Shown here in pieces: positions 1-7,853 of a DNA stretch of 64,000 nt. The notes beneath the pieces are model-generated. The model worked only from the letters and a program-made list of their open reading frames with translations. It made no database searches and was not told where the DNA came from. The stretch covers positions 1,199,522 through 1,263,521 of the forward strand of contig NZ_MDKB01000002.1 of NCBI RefSeq assembly GCF_001715295.1, read 5' to 3'. This DNA comes from Streptomyces griseus. GTDB lineage: Bacteria > Actinomycetota > Actinomycetes > Streptomycetales > Streptomycetaceae. The number at the start of each line of letters is the position of its first letter. Within the stretch, counting starts at the first letter, position 1. The position numbers were made by a program, and so were the translations under genes.

Positions 1-30
1 GGCATCACCGGCAGGAAGCCGGCCCGGTAG
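1..30 (+). CDS. possible 3' end of an upstream gene (partial)
   Basis: Frame 1 reads GITGRKPAR and then TAG at 28-30. It is followed by two inverted repeats that look like transcription terminators, as expected at the end of a rightward gene that starts outside the window. Only nine codons are visible, so no product can be named and the call could be chance. Confidence 0.3.
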   Translation, partial: GITGRKPAR

Positions 31-94
31 GCGCCGGCCCGGAACCCCGCACCCGGCGCCGTACGTACACTCCGCAGCGCCCCCCGTCCTGTCT

Positions 95-132
95 CACCGG
101 CGGCGGACCACCCAGGTGGTCCGCCGCCGGTG
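95..132 (+). terminator. strong hairpin, probable terminator of the upstream gene
   Basis: This is a perfect 18-bp inverted repeat (left arm CACCGGCGGCGGACCACC) with only CA between the arms. A weaker inverted repeat, GGCGCCGG at 30-37 with CCGGCGCC at 53-60, lies just before it. There is no U tract, which is usual for Streptomyces terminators. It insulates the gene at 210 from the gene entering from the left. Confidence 0.7.
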
Positions 133-209
133 TCCGTGGCGCCCGGCCCGCCGGGCCGGGGAACGGGGCCGCCCGCCCGAGCCCGAGCCCGAGGAGCGAC
201 AGTAGGACC

Positions 210-881
210 ATGAGCGATGCACAGAAGGCCTTCCGCGACCTGCTCCACGCCCAGCGCGTCTGGGACGTCCCCCTCCCGCTCCCGCGGTTCGACACCTCCG
301 CCGCTCCCGCCGACCCGCTCACCCTGTTCCACACCTGGTTCGCCGAGGCGGTGGCGGCCGGCCAGACGGAGCCGCACACCATGACACTGGCGACCACGGA
401 CGCCGAGGGGCGGCCCGACGCGCGGACGGTGATCCTGCACGACGCCGACGAGCGCGGCTGGCACTTCGCCACGCACACCACGAGCGAGAAGGGCCGGCAG
501 CTCGCCGCCCACCCGCACGCCGCCCTCGGCTTCTACTGGCCCGCCCAGGCCCGCCAGATCCGCGTGCGCGGCGCCGTCACTCCGGCGAGCCCGGCGGAGA
601 GCCGGGCCGACCTGCACGCCCGGTCGGCCGGTGCGCTGGCCGCCGCACTGACCGGCAGGCAGAGCGAAGTGCTCCCGTCGCAGGAGGAGCTCGTACGGGC
701 CTCCGAGGCCGCCTGGGAACGCGCGCGGGCCGAGCCGGACGCCGAGGTGGAGACCTGGACGCGCTACGTGGTCGAGCCGCGCGAGGTGGAGTTCTTCCAG
801 GGCGACGCGCTGCGGCGGCACGTACGCCTGCGCTACCGCCGAGGCGGCACGGACTGGACGCGCGAGCTGCTCTGGCCGTAG
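210..881 (+). CDS. pyridoxamine 5'-phosphate oxidase-family protein
   Basis: This 223-residue protein has the split-barrel FMN-binding fold of the PNPOx family. Visible family features are the N-terminal LFHTWFAEAV helix, the TLATTDAEGRPDARTVIL strand pair (about residues 70-88), GWHFATHTTSEKGRQLAAHP (about 96-115) and a C-terminal segment ending in LLWP like PdxH. A better match to catalytic PdxH lies at 23914-24630, and this copy lacks the RLHDR-type C-terminal motif, so it is more likely a paralogue acting on another flavin or PLP-related substrate than the vitamin B6 enzyme. The ATG at 210 follows TAGGA. The gene is monocistronic. Confidence 0.8.
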   Translation: MSDAQKAFRDLLHAQRVWDVPLPLPRFDTSAAPADPLTLFHTWFAEAVAAGQTEPHTMTLATTDAEGRPDARTVILHDADERGWHFATHTTSEKGRQLAAHPHAALGFYWPAQARQIRVRGAVTPASPAESRADLHARSAGALAAALTGRQSEVLPSQEELVRASEAAWERARAEPDAEVETWTRYVVEPREVEFFQGDALRRHVRLRYRRGGTDWTRELLWP

Positions 882-953
882 CACCACCACGGATTTACCC
901 CGTTTCTACACGAAAGGGGCACTATGGGAGCAGGTGAGCTGCTGGAGGTACCC

Positions 954-1862
954 ATGGCACGAGCCCGTTCCCGTTACGCCCCCGACCACGGTCTGACCAC
1001 CCGCATGGTGAGCACGATGTTCTTCATCGGGCTGCTGTACGTGGTCCTGGTGGGCGTGCTCCTGGCCGTCCTGCGCGGCGCCTGGCCGCTCATCCTGATC
1101 GTCGCGGGCGGCCTCTTCGTCGCCCAGTTCTGGTTCAGCGACCGCATCGCCGCGTACGGCATGGGGGCCCGCGAGGTCACCCCGCAGGAGGCGCCCGAAC
1201 TGCACGGGGCGATCGACCGGATCTGCGCCCTGGCCGACATGCCCAAGCCCCGGGTGGCCGTCGCACGGAGCGACGTCCCGAACGCCTTCGCGACCGGGCG
1301 CAGCGAGAAGACCTCCCTCGTCTGCGCCACGACCGGACTCCTGCGCAGACTCGAACCCGACGAGCTCGAGGGCGTCCTCGCCCACGAGATGTCGCACGTC
1401 GCCCACCGGGACGTGGCCGTCATGACGATCGCGTCGTTCCTCGGCGTCCTCGCCGGCATCATCACCCGCGTCGCCCTGTGGGGCGGGTTCGCCCGCAGCA
1501 GGGGCAACGACCCGGCGGGCATCATCATCATGCTCATCCCGCTGATCAGCGCGGTCGTGTACGCCGTCAGCTTCCTGCTGACCCGGCTGCTCTCCCGCTA
1601 CCGCGAGCTGTCCGCCGACCGTACGGCCGCCCTGCTCACCGGCCGGCCCTCCTCGCTCGCCTCGGCCCTCACGAAGGTGAGCGGCCAGATGGCCAGGATC
1701 CCGACCGAGGACCTGCGGAAGGCGGAGCCGTACAACGCCTTCTACTTCGTGCCCGCCTTCTCCTCCAAGGAGAGCCTGGGCCGGCTGCTCTCCTCGCACC
1801 CGACGCTGGAACAGCGTCTGGATCAGCTGGCCCGGATCTCGGCCGGGCTCTCCCGTCCGTAA
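954..1862 (+). CDS. htpX: M48-family zinc metalloprotease HtpX-like
   Basis: This is an integral-membrane zinc endopeptidase that, as known for HtpX, degrades damaged membrane proteins under envelope stress. Two N-terminal membrane segments (FFIGLLYVVLVGVLLAVL, then PLILIVAGGLFVAQFW) precede the catalytic HEMSHVAHRD motif (HExxH) and the later ELSADRTAALL segment that supplies the third zinc ligand. Two more hydrophobic segments follow HExxH. The start at 954 has GGAGG five bases upstream; an upstream ATG at 924 with AAGGGG would add ten residues. The next gene, pspAB, starts 9 bp after the stop, so the two form an operon. Confidence 0.88.
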   Translation: MARARSRYAPDHGLTTRMVSTMFFIGLLYVVLVGVLLAVLRGAWPLILIVAGGLFVAQFWFSDRIAAYGMGAREVTPQEAPELHGAIDRICALADMPKPRVAVARSDVPNAFATGRSEKTSLVCATTGLLRRLEPDELEGVLAHEMSHVAHRDVAVMTIASFLGVLAGIITRVALWGGFARSRGNDPAGIIIMLIPLISAVVYAVSFLLTRLLSRYRELSADRTAALLTGRPSSLASALTKVSGQMARIPTEDLRKAEPYNAFYFVPAFSSKESLGRLLSSHPTLEQRLDQLARISAGLSRP

Positions 1863-1871
1863 GGAGCTCCT

Positions 1872-2462
1872 GTGGGCCTGCTCGACAGCATCCTGGGCCG
1901 CAGCAAGCCGGTACGCCCCGACCTCGACCAGCTCTTCGCCGTCCCCTCCGCCGCCCTCACCCTCCAGGCCGGCACCGGCTTCGCCCCGACCGGCCTGGGT
2001 TCGGTGTGCTTCGCGGGGGTGGAGGGCGGCACGTTCGCCCGTATCCAGCAGGACGTACGGGAACTGCTCGACGCCGACACGGCACGGGGCGGCGTCCCGG
2101 TGGAGTTCAGCCGGGACGGCTACGGCTACACCTGGCTGCTCGCCCGTCAGGACCCCGGCGCCGACGGCACGGCCGCGCTGGTCAACGACCTGCACGCGGT
2201 CAACACCCTGCTCCAGGACGGTGGCTTCGGGCCGCACCTGCTCTGCTCGATGATCGGCTTCCGGAACACGGAGGGGCGTTCGCTGGCCCTGGTCTACCTC
2301 TACAAGCGCGGCACGTTCTATCCCTTCGCGCCGGCGCCGGGCGGCGGCGAGAAGCGTGACAACCAGCTGGAGCTCCAGGTGCGGGCGGTGCTCGGCGACG
2401 ACCTCCGGGTGGAGAGCGATCTGGCCCGCTGGTTCCCGGTGTGGGGGGCGCCCGGGCTCTGA
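1872..2462 (+). CDS. pspAB: PspA-associated protein PspAB
   Basis: This 196-residue soluble protein begins MGLLDSILGRSKPVRPDLDQ, characteristic of the actinobacterial PspAB family, which is regularly encoded beside HtpX. It is thought to belong to the phage-shock/membrane-stress module; its biochemical role is not established. No membrane segment or enzyme motif is visible. The GTG start is preceded by AAGGAG that overlaps the stop codon of the protease gene, so translation is coupled. The SVCFAGVEGGTFARIQQDV and FGPHLLCSMIGFR segments are the recognisable conserved parts. Confidence 0.82.
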   Translation: MGLLDSILGRSKPVRPDLDQLFAVPSAALTLQAGTGFAPTGLGSVCFAGVEGGTFARIQQDVRELLDADTARGGVPVEFSRDGYGYTWLLARQDPGADGTAALVNDLHAVNTLLQDGGFGPHLLCSMIGFRNTEGRSLALVYLYKRGTFYPFAPAPGGGEKRDNQLELQVRAVLGDDLRVESDLARWFPVWGAPGL

Positions 2463-2540
2463 ACGGCCCGGAACGGCCGGTCGTGATCGTTTCGCAATCG
2501 ATTTCGACCTTGACCGAGACCCATCAAGCTTCTGCCGGAT

Positions 2541-2546
2541 TACGCT
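2541..2546 (+). promoter_or_regulatory. candidate -10 box of a leaderless transcript
   Basis: TACGCT (TANNNT) lies seven bases before the ATG at 2554, and no Shine-Dalgarno sequence is present, so transcription probably starts at the ATG itself. A convincing -35 at the usual distance is not visible; TTGACC at 2510-2515 is 25 bp away. Confidence 0.4.
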
Positions 2547-2553
2547 CCGAACC

Positions 2554-3741
2554 ATGCCAGACAGCACGTCTTCCGCCGGTGACGCCCTGCCCGCCGCCAT
2601 CGACCGCACCGACGACCGGCCGGTCTACGTGATCGGCGGCGGTCCCGGCGGGCTCGCCGCCGCGGCGGCCCTGCGGGCGCGGGGCGTCCGGGCGGTCGTC
2701 CTGGAGAGGTCCCAGGACGTCGGGGCCTCCTGGCGGAGCCACTACGACCGGCTGCACCTGCACACGATCCGCCGCTGGTCGGCGCTGCCCGGGCTGGCGA
2801 TACCCCGCCGGTTCGGGCGGTGGGTGTCCCGCGACGACATGGTGCGCTACCTGGAGAAGTACGCCGAACACCATGAGCTGGAGGTGGTGACGGGTGTCGA
2901 GGTGTCCCGGATCGACCGGGTCGCCGACGGGTCCGGCTGGCGGCTGAGCGCGACCGGGGGCCGGGTGCTGACCGGACGGGCGGTCGTGGTGGCCACCGGT
3001 TTCAACCACACCCCGCGGATCCCCGAGTGGCCCGGTCGCGCGGGTTTCACCGGCGAACTGGTGCACGCCGCGGAGTACCGCGCCCCGGCCCCGTACGCCG
3101 GCAAGGACGTCCTCGTGGCCGGCATCGGGAACACCGGGGCGGAGATCGCGGTGGACCTGGTCGAGGGCGGCGCCGCCCAGGTGCGGATCGCGGTCCGCAC
3201 CGTCCCGCACATCGTGCGCCGCTCCACCGCGGGCTGGCCCGCCCAGGCCACCGCCGTCCTCGTCCGCAGGCTCCCGGTCCGGCTCGTCGACCGGGCCGGG
3301 GACCTGATGGGCCGCATCTCCGTCCCCGACCTCTCCGCCCAGGGCCTGCCCCGCCCGGACACCGGTCTGTACTCCCGGGTCAGGGAGGGCGCGATCCCGG
3401 TGCAGGACGTGGGGCTGATCGACGCGGTGAGGAGCGGCCGGGTGGTCCCCGTGGCGGCCGTCGAGTCGTTCGACGGCGACGCCGTGGTGCTGGCCGACGG
3501 ATCCCGTGTCACCCCCGACGCGGTGATCGCGGCGACCGGCTACGAACGGGCCCTGGAGGGGCTGGTCGGCCACCTCGGCGTACTCGACGCCCGCGGCCGC
3601 CCCGTGGTCCACGGCGGCCGCGCCCCCGAGCAGGCGCCCGGCCTGTACTTCACCGGCTTCACCAACCCGATCAGCGGCATGCTCCGCGAGATCGCCCTGG
3701 ACGCCCGGAGGATCGCCGCGAAGCTGGCCGCGAAGGGGTGA
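2554..3741 (+). CDS. FAD/NAD(P)-dependent flavin monooxygenase
   Basis: This 395-residue protein looks like a flavin-containing monooxygenase or the related NAD(P)/FAD oxidoreductases that put oxygen on small organic substrates. The N-terminal FAD-binding Rossmann motif is YVIGGGPGGLAAAAAL (about residues 25-40). It is followed by SWRSHYDRLHLHTIR, the VVATGFNHTP segment (FMO-type ATG motif) and a second Rossmann motif, VLVAGIGNTGAEIAVDL, for NADPH. The C-terminal VIAATGYE and LYFTGFTNPISGMLREI motifs close the FAD domain. The ATG at 2554 is chosen because a TACGCT box sits just upstream; in-frame codons before it are not conserved in type. Substrate unknown. Confidence 0.82.
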   Translation: MPDSTSSAGDALPAAIDRTDDRPVYVIGGGPGGLAAAAALRARGVRAVVLERSQDVGASWRSHYDRLHLHTIRRWSALPGLAIPRRFGRWVSRDDMVRYLEKYAEHHELEVVTGVEVSRIDRVADGSGWRLSATGGRVLTGRAVVVATGFNHTPRIPEWPGRAGFTGELVHAAEYRAPAPYAGKDVLVAGIGNTGAEIAVDLVEGGAAQVRIAVRTVPHIVRRSTAGWPAQATAVLVRRLPVRLVDRAGDLMGRISVPDLSAQGLPRPDTGLYSRVREGAIPVQDVGLIDAVRSGRVVPVAAVESFDGDAVVLADGSRVTPDAVIAATGYERALEGLVGHLGVLDARGRPVVHGGRAPEQAPGLYFTGFTNPISGMLREIALDARRIAAKLAAKG

Positions 3742-3747
3742 CGCCGC

Positions 3748-3764
3748 GGCCGGGTGTCCCGGCC
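3748..3764. terminator. hairpin between convergent genes
   Basis: GGCCGGG and CCCGGCC arms flank a TGT loop, 6 bp after the monooxygenase stop. The rest of the 170-bp convergent gap up to 3914 shows no gene. Confidence 0.4.
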
Positions 3765-3914
3765 GGGGGATCCGCGTGTCCCGGGCCGGACAGGTCTCGG
3801 ACTGCTTCGGCCTGGACGCGCAGGCGAAGGCAGGGCTGAAGGGCCACGCTTCGCAGACATCGGGCCAGGGGCGGAAGGAACGGCAGAGCCCGCCCGCCGG
3901 CCGCCGTCGGGGTG

Positions 3915-4403
3915 TCATCGGGCGGAGGCGCGCCGGGCGGTGAGCAGGGTGTGGACCGCCCAGGCCAGCGCCGCCCCCACCCCGTACCAGACGAGGTCGG
4001 GGGCGTTGAAGGTCGAGCCCAGGACCAGCCGGGCCGCGGTGCTGTGCCGGGAGAGCTCGGCGGGTACGCCGGTCAGCTGGGCCAGCTCCACCGCCCAGCT
4101 GACCGCCAGGGCCGCCACGGCGGCCACCCCGGGCCGGACCCGGGGCACGAGCAGGACCACGACCGCGTGGATCAGCACGGTGTAGAGCGCGTCCCCCGCG
4201 TACTTCGCCAGGTCACCGCCCGCGAGCACGCGCACGCCGAGCCCCGCCCCCACCGTCAGGACGGCCGCTGCCGCCGCCGTCACCCGGGCCGCGACGGCCG
4301 GAGTGCCGGTCGCACCCGGGGCCGGGGACCGGGAGGCGGAGGCGGGCGCGGGCGTCGTCGGGGACGCGGGCGCGGGCGGGCCGGGAGCAGGATGTCCGTT
4401 CAC
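3915..4403 (-). CDS. DUF2809-type small membrane protein
   Basis: This 162-residue protein has about four hydrophobic segments: AVAARVTAAAAAVLTVGAGLG, ALYTVLIHAVVVLLVP, GVAAVAALAVSWAVELAQL and LVWYGVGAALAWAVHTLL. The SWAVELAQL and STFNAPDLVWYGVGA segments match the DUF2809/VanZ-like group of bacterial membrane proteins whose function is not known. The N-terminal 40 residues are a Pro/Ala/Ser-rich cytoplasmic tail. The GTG start at 4403 gives the longest frame; a shorter start within the tail is possible. It converges on the monooxygenase gene. Confidence 0.65.
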   Translation of the reverse strand: MNGHPAPGPPAPASPTTPAPASASRSPAPGATGTPAVAARVTAAAAAVLTVGAGLGVRVLAGGDLAKYAGDALYTVLIHAVVVLLVPRVRPGVAAVAALAVSWAVELAQLTGVPAELSRHSTAARLVLGSTFNAPDLVWYGVGAALAWAVHTLLTARRASAR

Positions 4404-4488
4404 GGCACGACGTCTATCAGCTCGGGGTCGGAGGCTGCCACTTCACCGGCACGACCGCCGGGGAACGCCGGAAAACAAGGGGGACCAC

Positions 4489-4801
4489 ATGCGGCACCGC
4501 GTCGTCGTACTCGCCCTCGACGGGCTGCTCCCCTTCGAACTCGCCATCCCCCGGCGGATCTTCGGCCGCGCACCGGGCTGCTGGCCGCACAACCGGGGCC
4601 TCCGGCTGCACGACGTCGTGACGTGTTTCCGGGGTCAGCCCGGGCCGGTGGCTCACCCAGCAGCGGGTGGAGCGGGCACGGCAGCTGCTCGAATCCACGG
4701 ACCTGCCGATCGACCAGGTAGCCAGGGAATCCGGCTTCGGCACGGCCACCTCGCTGCGCCAGCACGTACAGGCGACGCTGGGCGTCCCGCCGACGGCCTA
4801 A
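4489..4801 (+). pseudogene. remnant of a GlxA-type AraC-family regulator
   Basis: Two ends of one gene family are present in different frames. From 4489 the sequence encodes MRHRVVVLALDGLLPFELAI, the DJ-1/PfpI-like N terminus of GlxA-family regulators. From 4646, in another frame, it encodes RWLTQQRVERARQLLESTD and then IDQVARESGFGTATSLRQH, the second AraC helix-turn-helix. The middle, about 200 codons in intact members, is missing. The reading then stops at TAA (4799-4801) where the family normally has TAC of an AYRR motif. The gene is therefore decayed by a large internal deletion and a nonsense change. Confidence 0.8.
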
Positions 4802-4849
4802 CGACGGCCGCGAGCCGTACCCGGTAGGGGCGCGGCCGGGCCGGCACGG

Positions 4850-5299
4850 TCAGATACGGGCGGGGTCGCCGGACTGGTCGTCGGTCACCGGGAACATCAC
4901 CGGGCCGCCCCGGTCGACCTCGCACCAGATGCGCTTCCCGGCGCCCTCCGGCTGCCAGCCCCAGCGGTCCGCGAGCCCGGCCACCAGCTCGAGGCCACGG
5001 CCGCCCGTGTCCCCGCCCGTCGCGTGTCGCGGCTGGGGCGGACGGCAGCTGGTGTCGGCCACCTCGACCCGTACGGTCTCCACCGAGCCGGAGCCGAAGA
5101 GCATCCGCAGGACGGCCGGGCAGCCCGTGTGGACCACCGCGTTGGTGACGAGCTCCGAGATCAGCAGGATGAGCGTCTCGGCGATGGGCTCGTCATCGGC
5201 GACCCCGGACCCGACCAGACGTGACCGCGCCCATCTGCGGGCCCGGCCCACCTCCGCGGGATCCGGCCCGATCTTCAGCTGAACCTGAAGCACCTGCAC
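4850..5299 (-). CDS. RsbW-like ATP-binding protein (anti-sigma factor kinase fold)
   Basis: This 149-residue protein has a single HATPase_c_2 domain, as in the RsbW/SpoIIAB serine kinases that Streptomyces carries in large numbers. Visible parts are ILLISELVTNAVVHTG (N-box with the metal-binding Asn), VRVEVADTS (G1-type Asp) and GGRGLELVAGLADRWGW (G2 lid and Gly-rich turn). These proteins phosphorylate STAS-domain antagonists or sequester sigma factors; a STAS gene lies 1.3 kb away at 6596-6970, but no direct link can be shown. The GTG at 5299 is the earliest possible start because a TGA lies two codons upstream. Confidence 0.85.
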   Translation of the reverse strand: MQVLQVQLKIGPDPAEVGRARRWARSRLVGSGVADDEPIAETLILLISELVTNAVVHTGCPAVLRMLFGSGSVETVRVEVADTSCRPPQPRHATGGDTGGRGLELVAGLADRWGWQPEGAGKRIWCEVDRGGPVMFPVTDDQSGDPARI

Positions 5300-5916
5300 C
5301 GCTCACACCATCCGAACCGGCGGACACATCGCCTCGCGCCTCCTCAGGGTCACGGAACGTGACTCCCCTGTGGAACAGCATGGTTGACGTACAGTCACCG
5401 CAACAAGCGCTTCGGGCATATTCCAGCGCGAAGGAGTACGTGTGGTGCATACTGTGCGACCCACACCACGGAGAGTCGAACAGCAGCGTCCCGTGACTCC
5501 GGGAACCGACTCCCCGGCAGGCCCGGCGCCTCTCCCGGCGCCGCGAACAGGGCACCGCTCCCGGGCCGGAGTCGCCGTAGCGGCCACAACCGGATCCCTC
5601 GGTCCCGGAACCCCTCGCATCCACCGGAGCCTACCCGAGCGGAGCGCACGACTCCGCCCTGTCACCGGGTGACCGCACCCCGCGACCGGCACCGACTGCG
5701 CAGGGTCACACGCCGCGTTCGGCGGGCTCCGCGCCCCCGGTCAGCCACGACCGCGCCGCGCCGGGCCGTACGGCAGGACCCGCCGCCCCTGCGGGACCGT
5801 CCTCCGAAGGACCGTGAACTCGTCGCTCCGCCGGGCGTGTGGGCGACCGCCCGACGGACACGGTCCGCCCGCCGGCCGCGGTCCGGACGTCCGGGCGGAC
5901 CACGCGCCGGGGCGGT
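5300..5916. other. 617-bp intergenic region with no convincing gene
   Basis: The region separates two leftward genes. A 76-codon rightward frame, 5442-5672, has a nearby GAAGGAG, but its third-codon-position GC is clearly below that of neighbouring genes and it matches no family I know. CATATT at 5417-5422 and TTGACG at 5384-5389 are promoter-like, but their spacing is wrong. I call nothing here. Confidence 0.5.
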
Positions 5917-6459
5917 CTACGTGTCGGGCGCGATCACGGTGAAGTACGCGGAGAGAGCCGCCACCGCGTCCGTCTCGGCGACCCGGCCGTCGTGGTCGGC
6001 GTCCAGGCTCTGCGCCGCGACGCTCGCGACGTCGGCTCCGGCGCCCAGGACCCGCAGGGCCCGCTCCACGGCATCGACAGGGGCCGAAGCGGGGGCGGCC
6101 GCCGTCCCTGCGTGACCCTCCGCGCCGGCCACGGCGATCGCCGCACGCAGGAAGGGACGTGCGATCTCCGCGAAGCGTTCGGGGTTGTCGCGCAGCCGCT
6201 TCACGGCCCCGCCCACGAACTCCTCCCGGGTGACGCGCTGGTCCCCGTCCACGTCGGCGATGCCGGCCAGGCCCTGCCAGAAGGCCTCGGCGCCCGTGTA
6301 GAGGGCCTGGCCCTTGTCGCAGCGGGCCGTCGTACCGAATTCGGTGAGCAGACGTGCCGCCGCGGCGTTGAAATCGGCGCGATCGATATAGCCGTTGCCG
6401 TCCTGGTCCAAGGCGGCGAACCGGTGCGCGATCTTGCGCTCGTACTCTGCGCTGTCCAT
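5917..6459 (-). CDS. EF-hand calcium-binding protein
   Basis: This 180-residue cytoplasmic protein has three readable EF-hand loops. They are DQDGNGYIDRAD near residue 18, DVDGDQRVTREE near residue 68 and DADHDGRVAETD near residue 150. Each carries acidic residues at loop positions 1, 3 and 5 (Asn in the first, Asp in the others); position 12 is Asp in loops one and three and Glu in loop two. The layout is that of calexcitin-like calcium-binding proteins found in Streptomyces. A degenerate fourth hand may lie in between. The start at 6459 gives MDSAEYERKIAHRF; upstream codons read through low-complexity sequence. Confidence 0.87.
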   Translation of the reverse strand: MDSAEYERKIAHRFAALDQDGNGYIDRADFNAAAARLLTEFGTTARCDKGQALYTGAEAFWQGLAGIADVDGDQRVTREEFVGGAVKRLRDNPERFAEIARPFLRAAIAVAGAEGHAGTAAAPASAPVDAVERALRVLGAGADVASVAAQSLDADHDGRVAETDAVAALSAYFTVIAPDT

Positions 6460-6595
6460 GCGGGGAGCGTACGACGCCGGCGGACGCCACGTGTCACCAA
6501 CTCCCTCCGGAGCTGTTACGGCCCCGTACGGAACGGGGCGCAACACACCGCCGTACCGCACCGGGCGCCACGCGCCCGCCGTGCCCGACCGGGGG

Positions 6596-6970
6596 TCACG
6601 CGCTGAGCGGCCTGGCCTCCGCGTCGGTGGCGGACCGGGTGTCGGGGTAGACCTCGAAGAGTCTGCGCACGCCCAGGGCGCCGAGCACCTTGTTGACGTG
6701 GGAGCCGTCCACCGCGCCGCGGGCCGGGAGGATCAGCCGCAGCCGGCCGCCGCAGGACTTCATGAGACGGCGGGTGGCGATCAGCACGTTGACGCCGCTG
6801 GAGTCGCAGAACAGCACGCCGGAGAGGTCGAGGACCACGTCGTGCCGGCCCTCGGCCACCGCTCCGTGGACGGACTGGCGTACGACGGGTGAGCTCACCA
6901 GATCGAGTTCACCCTGGGCGCTCAGCACGGTCCAGCCGGCCTGCTCCGTCTCGTCCACCGTCAGCGTCAC
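6596..6970 (-). CDS. STAS-domain anti-sigma factor antagonist
   Basis: This 124-residue protein has the SpoIIAA/RsbV fold: TVLSAQGELDLVSSPVVRQ at the N terminus and VLDLSGVLFCDSSGVNVLIA (about residues 45-64), which carries the Ser phosphorylated by RsbW-type kinases. Dephosphorylated antagonists release sigma factors from anti-sigma proteins. It lies between an EF-hand gene and, divergently, a sigma-factor gene at 7287. The GTG at 6970 follows GAGAGG. It could serve the RsbW-like protein at 4850-5299, but Streptomyces has many such pairs. Confidence 0.88.
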   Translation of the reverse strand: MTLTVDETEQAGWTVLSAQGELDLVSSPVVRQSVHGAVAEGRHDVVLDLSGVLFCDSSGVNVLIATRRLMKSCGGRLRLILPARGAVDGSHVNKVLGALGVRRLFEVYPDTRSATDAEARPLSA

Positions 6971-7225
6971 GCGCCTGGGCCTCTCGTTCCGGGGGGATCC
7001 GGAGGATCATCCGGAATTTTCCGTTCCCCCTCGCGGCTGCCCAGGTCCTCCACCCGCGAAACCCCGGCCGGGCCATCGGTACGGCTCCGGCAGGGCTCCG
7101 CCACCGCGCAGGATGCGTCCGCTAGTGATCGCTCAGGCCCTGTTTACCCGATCAGGAAACGGCAAAGCATGTCGTATTCCCTATCATCCGGCGCCACTCG
7201 GGGGACGTACTTGGGGCAAAGGTAC

Positions 7226-7253
7226 GTGACCGACCGGGGGCGCCGACTACATT
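7226..7253 (+). promoter_or_regulatory. candidate promoter of the sigma-factor gene
   Basis: GTGACC at 7226-7231 and TACATT at 7248-7253 are 16 bp apart, giving a predicted start about 27 bp before the ATG at 7287. The rest of the 316-bp divergent gap (6971-7286) shows no gene. Confidence 0.4.
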
Positions 7254-7286
7254 CGGCATGACGAGGGGTACAGGGCTGGGGGCCGG

Positions 7287-7853
7287 ATGGCGAAGGACTC
7301 ACCGCCGCGCTGGGAGCGCCGCATGCAGCAACGGCTGGCGCGCGGCGAGGCGGCGGCGCTCGGGGAGTTCTACGACCGGTTCGCCGCCCTCGTGCACAGC
7401 CAGGCCCACCGGATGCTCGACGACGAGGACGCCGCGGACCTGGTGACCCGGGAGGTCTTCGGTCACGTGTGGGAGAACCCCGACGCCTACGACCCGAAGC
7501 AGGGCTCGATGCGCTCCTGGGTGGCGCGGCTCACCCACCGGCGGTCCGTGGAGCGGCTCCGCGACACGCACGGGGGCGCCGGGGAGCCGGACGCGCAGGA
7601 GCTCGAGCAGCGGGTGCGCAAGGCCACCACGGCCGCCCGCGCCGACTACATCGTCGCTTCCATGCCGGCGCCGCTGCGCGCGGCTCTGGAGCTCGCCTAC
7701 GTCCAGCGCCGGGACTACCGCCAGGCCGCCGCCGACCTGGGGGTGACCGGGGACGAGGCGCGGCGCCGGCTGCGGCTCGGGCTGCAGCTGCTCTCCACGG
7801 CGGACACGGGCCCGACGGGCTCCGCACCGCCCGGGCACGGGCGGACGCCGTGA
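7287..7853 (+). CDS. ECF-like RNA polymerase sigma factor
   Basis: This 188-residue sigma-70-type factor has region 2 at about residues 20-85 (FYDRFAALVHSQAHRMLDDE, DLVTREVFGHVW, GSMRSWVARLTHRRSVERLR) and region 4 at about residues 110-165 (MPAPLRAALELAYVQRRDYR, AAADLGVTGDEARRRLRLGL). The AHRML/DAADLVTREVF helix replaces the usual DAEDLVQE core-binding motif, so it belongs to a divergent subgroup. The GTG of the next gene overlaps its TGA (GTGA), the normal arrangement of a sigma/anti-sigma pair. That partner is interrupted here, which could leave this sigma factor unrestrained. Confidence 0.83.
   Translation: MAKDSPPRWERRMQQRLARGEAAALGEFYDRFAALVHSQAHRMLDDEDAADLVTREVFGHVWENPDAYDPKQGSMRSWVARLTHRRSVERLRDTHGGAGEPDAQELEQRVRKATTAARADYIVASMPAPLRAALELAYVQRRDYRQAAADLGVTGDEARRRLRLGLQLLSTADTGPTGSAPPGHGRTP

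Noticed and set aside
906..2609. Leftward frame of 567 codons opposite htpX and pspAB
   Set aside because: It is antisense to two well-supported genes and low in complexity.
3754..4185. Rightward frame after the monooxygenase
   Set aside because: It is a shadow of the DUF2809 gene on the other strand, with no domain or ribosome site.
5442..5672. 76-codon rightward frame with GAAGGAG nearby
   Set aside because: Third-position GC is well below neighbouring genes and no family match is recognised; kept only as a note on the intergenic region.
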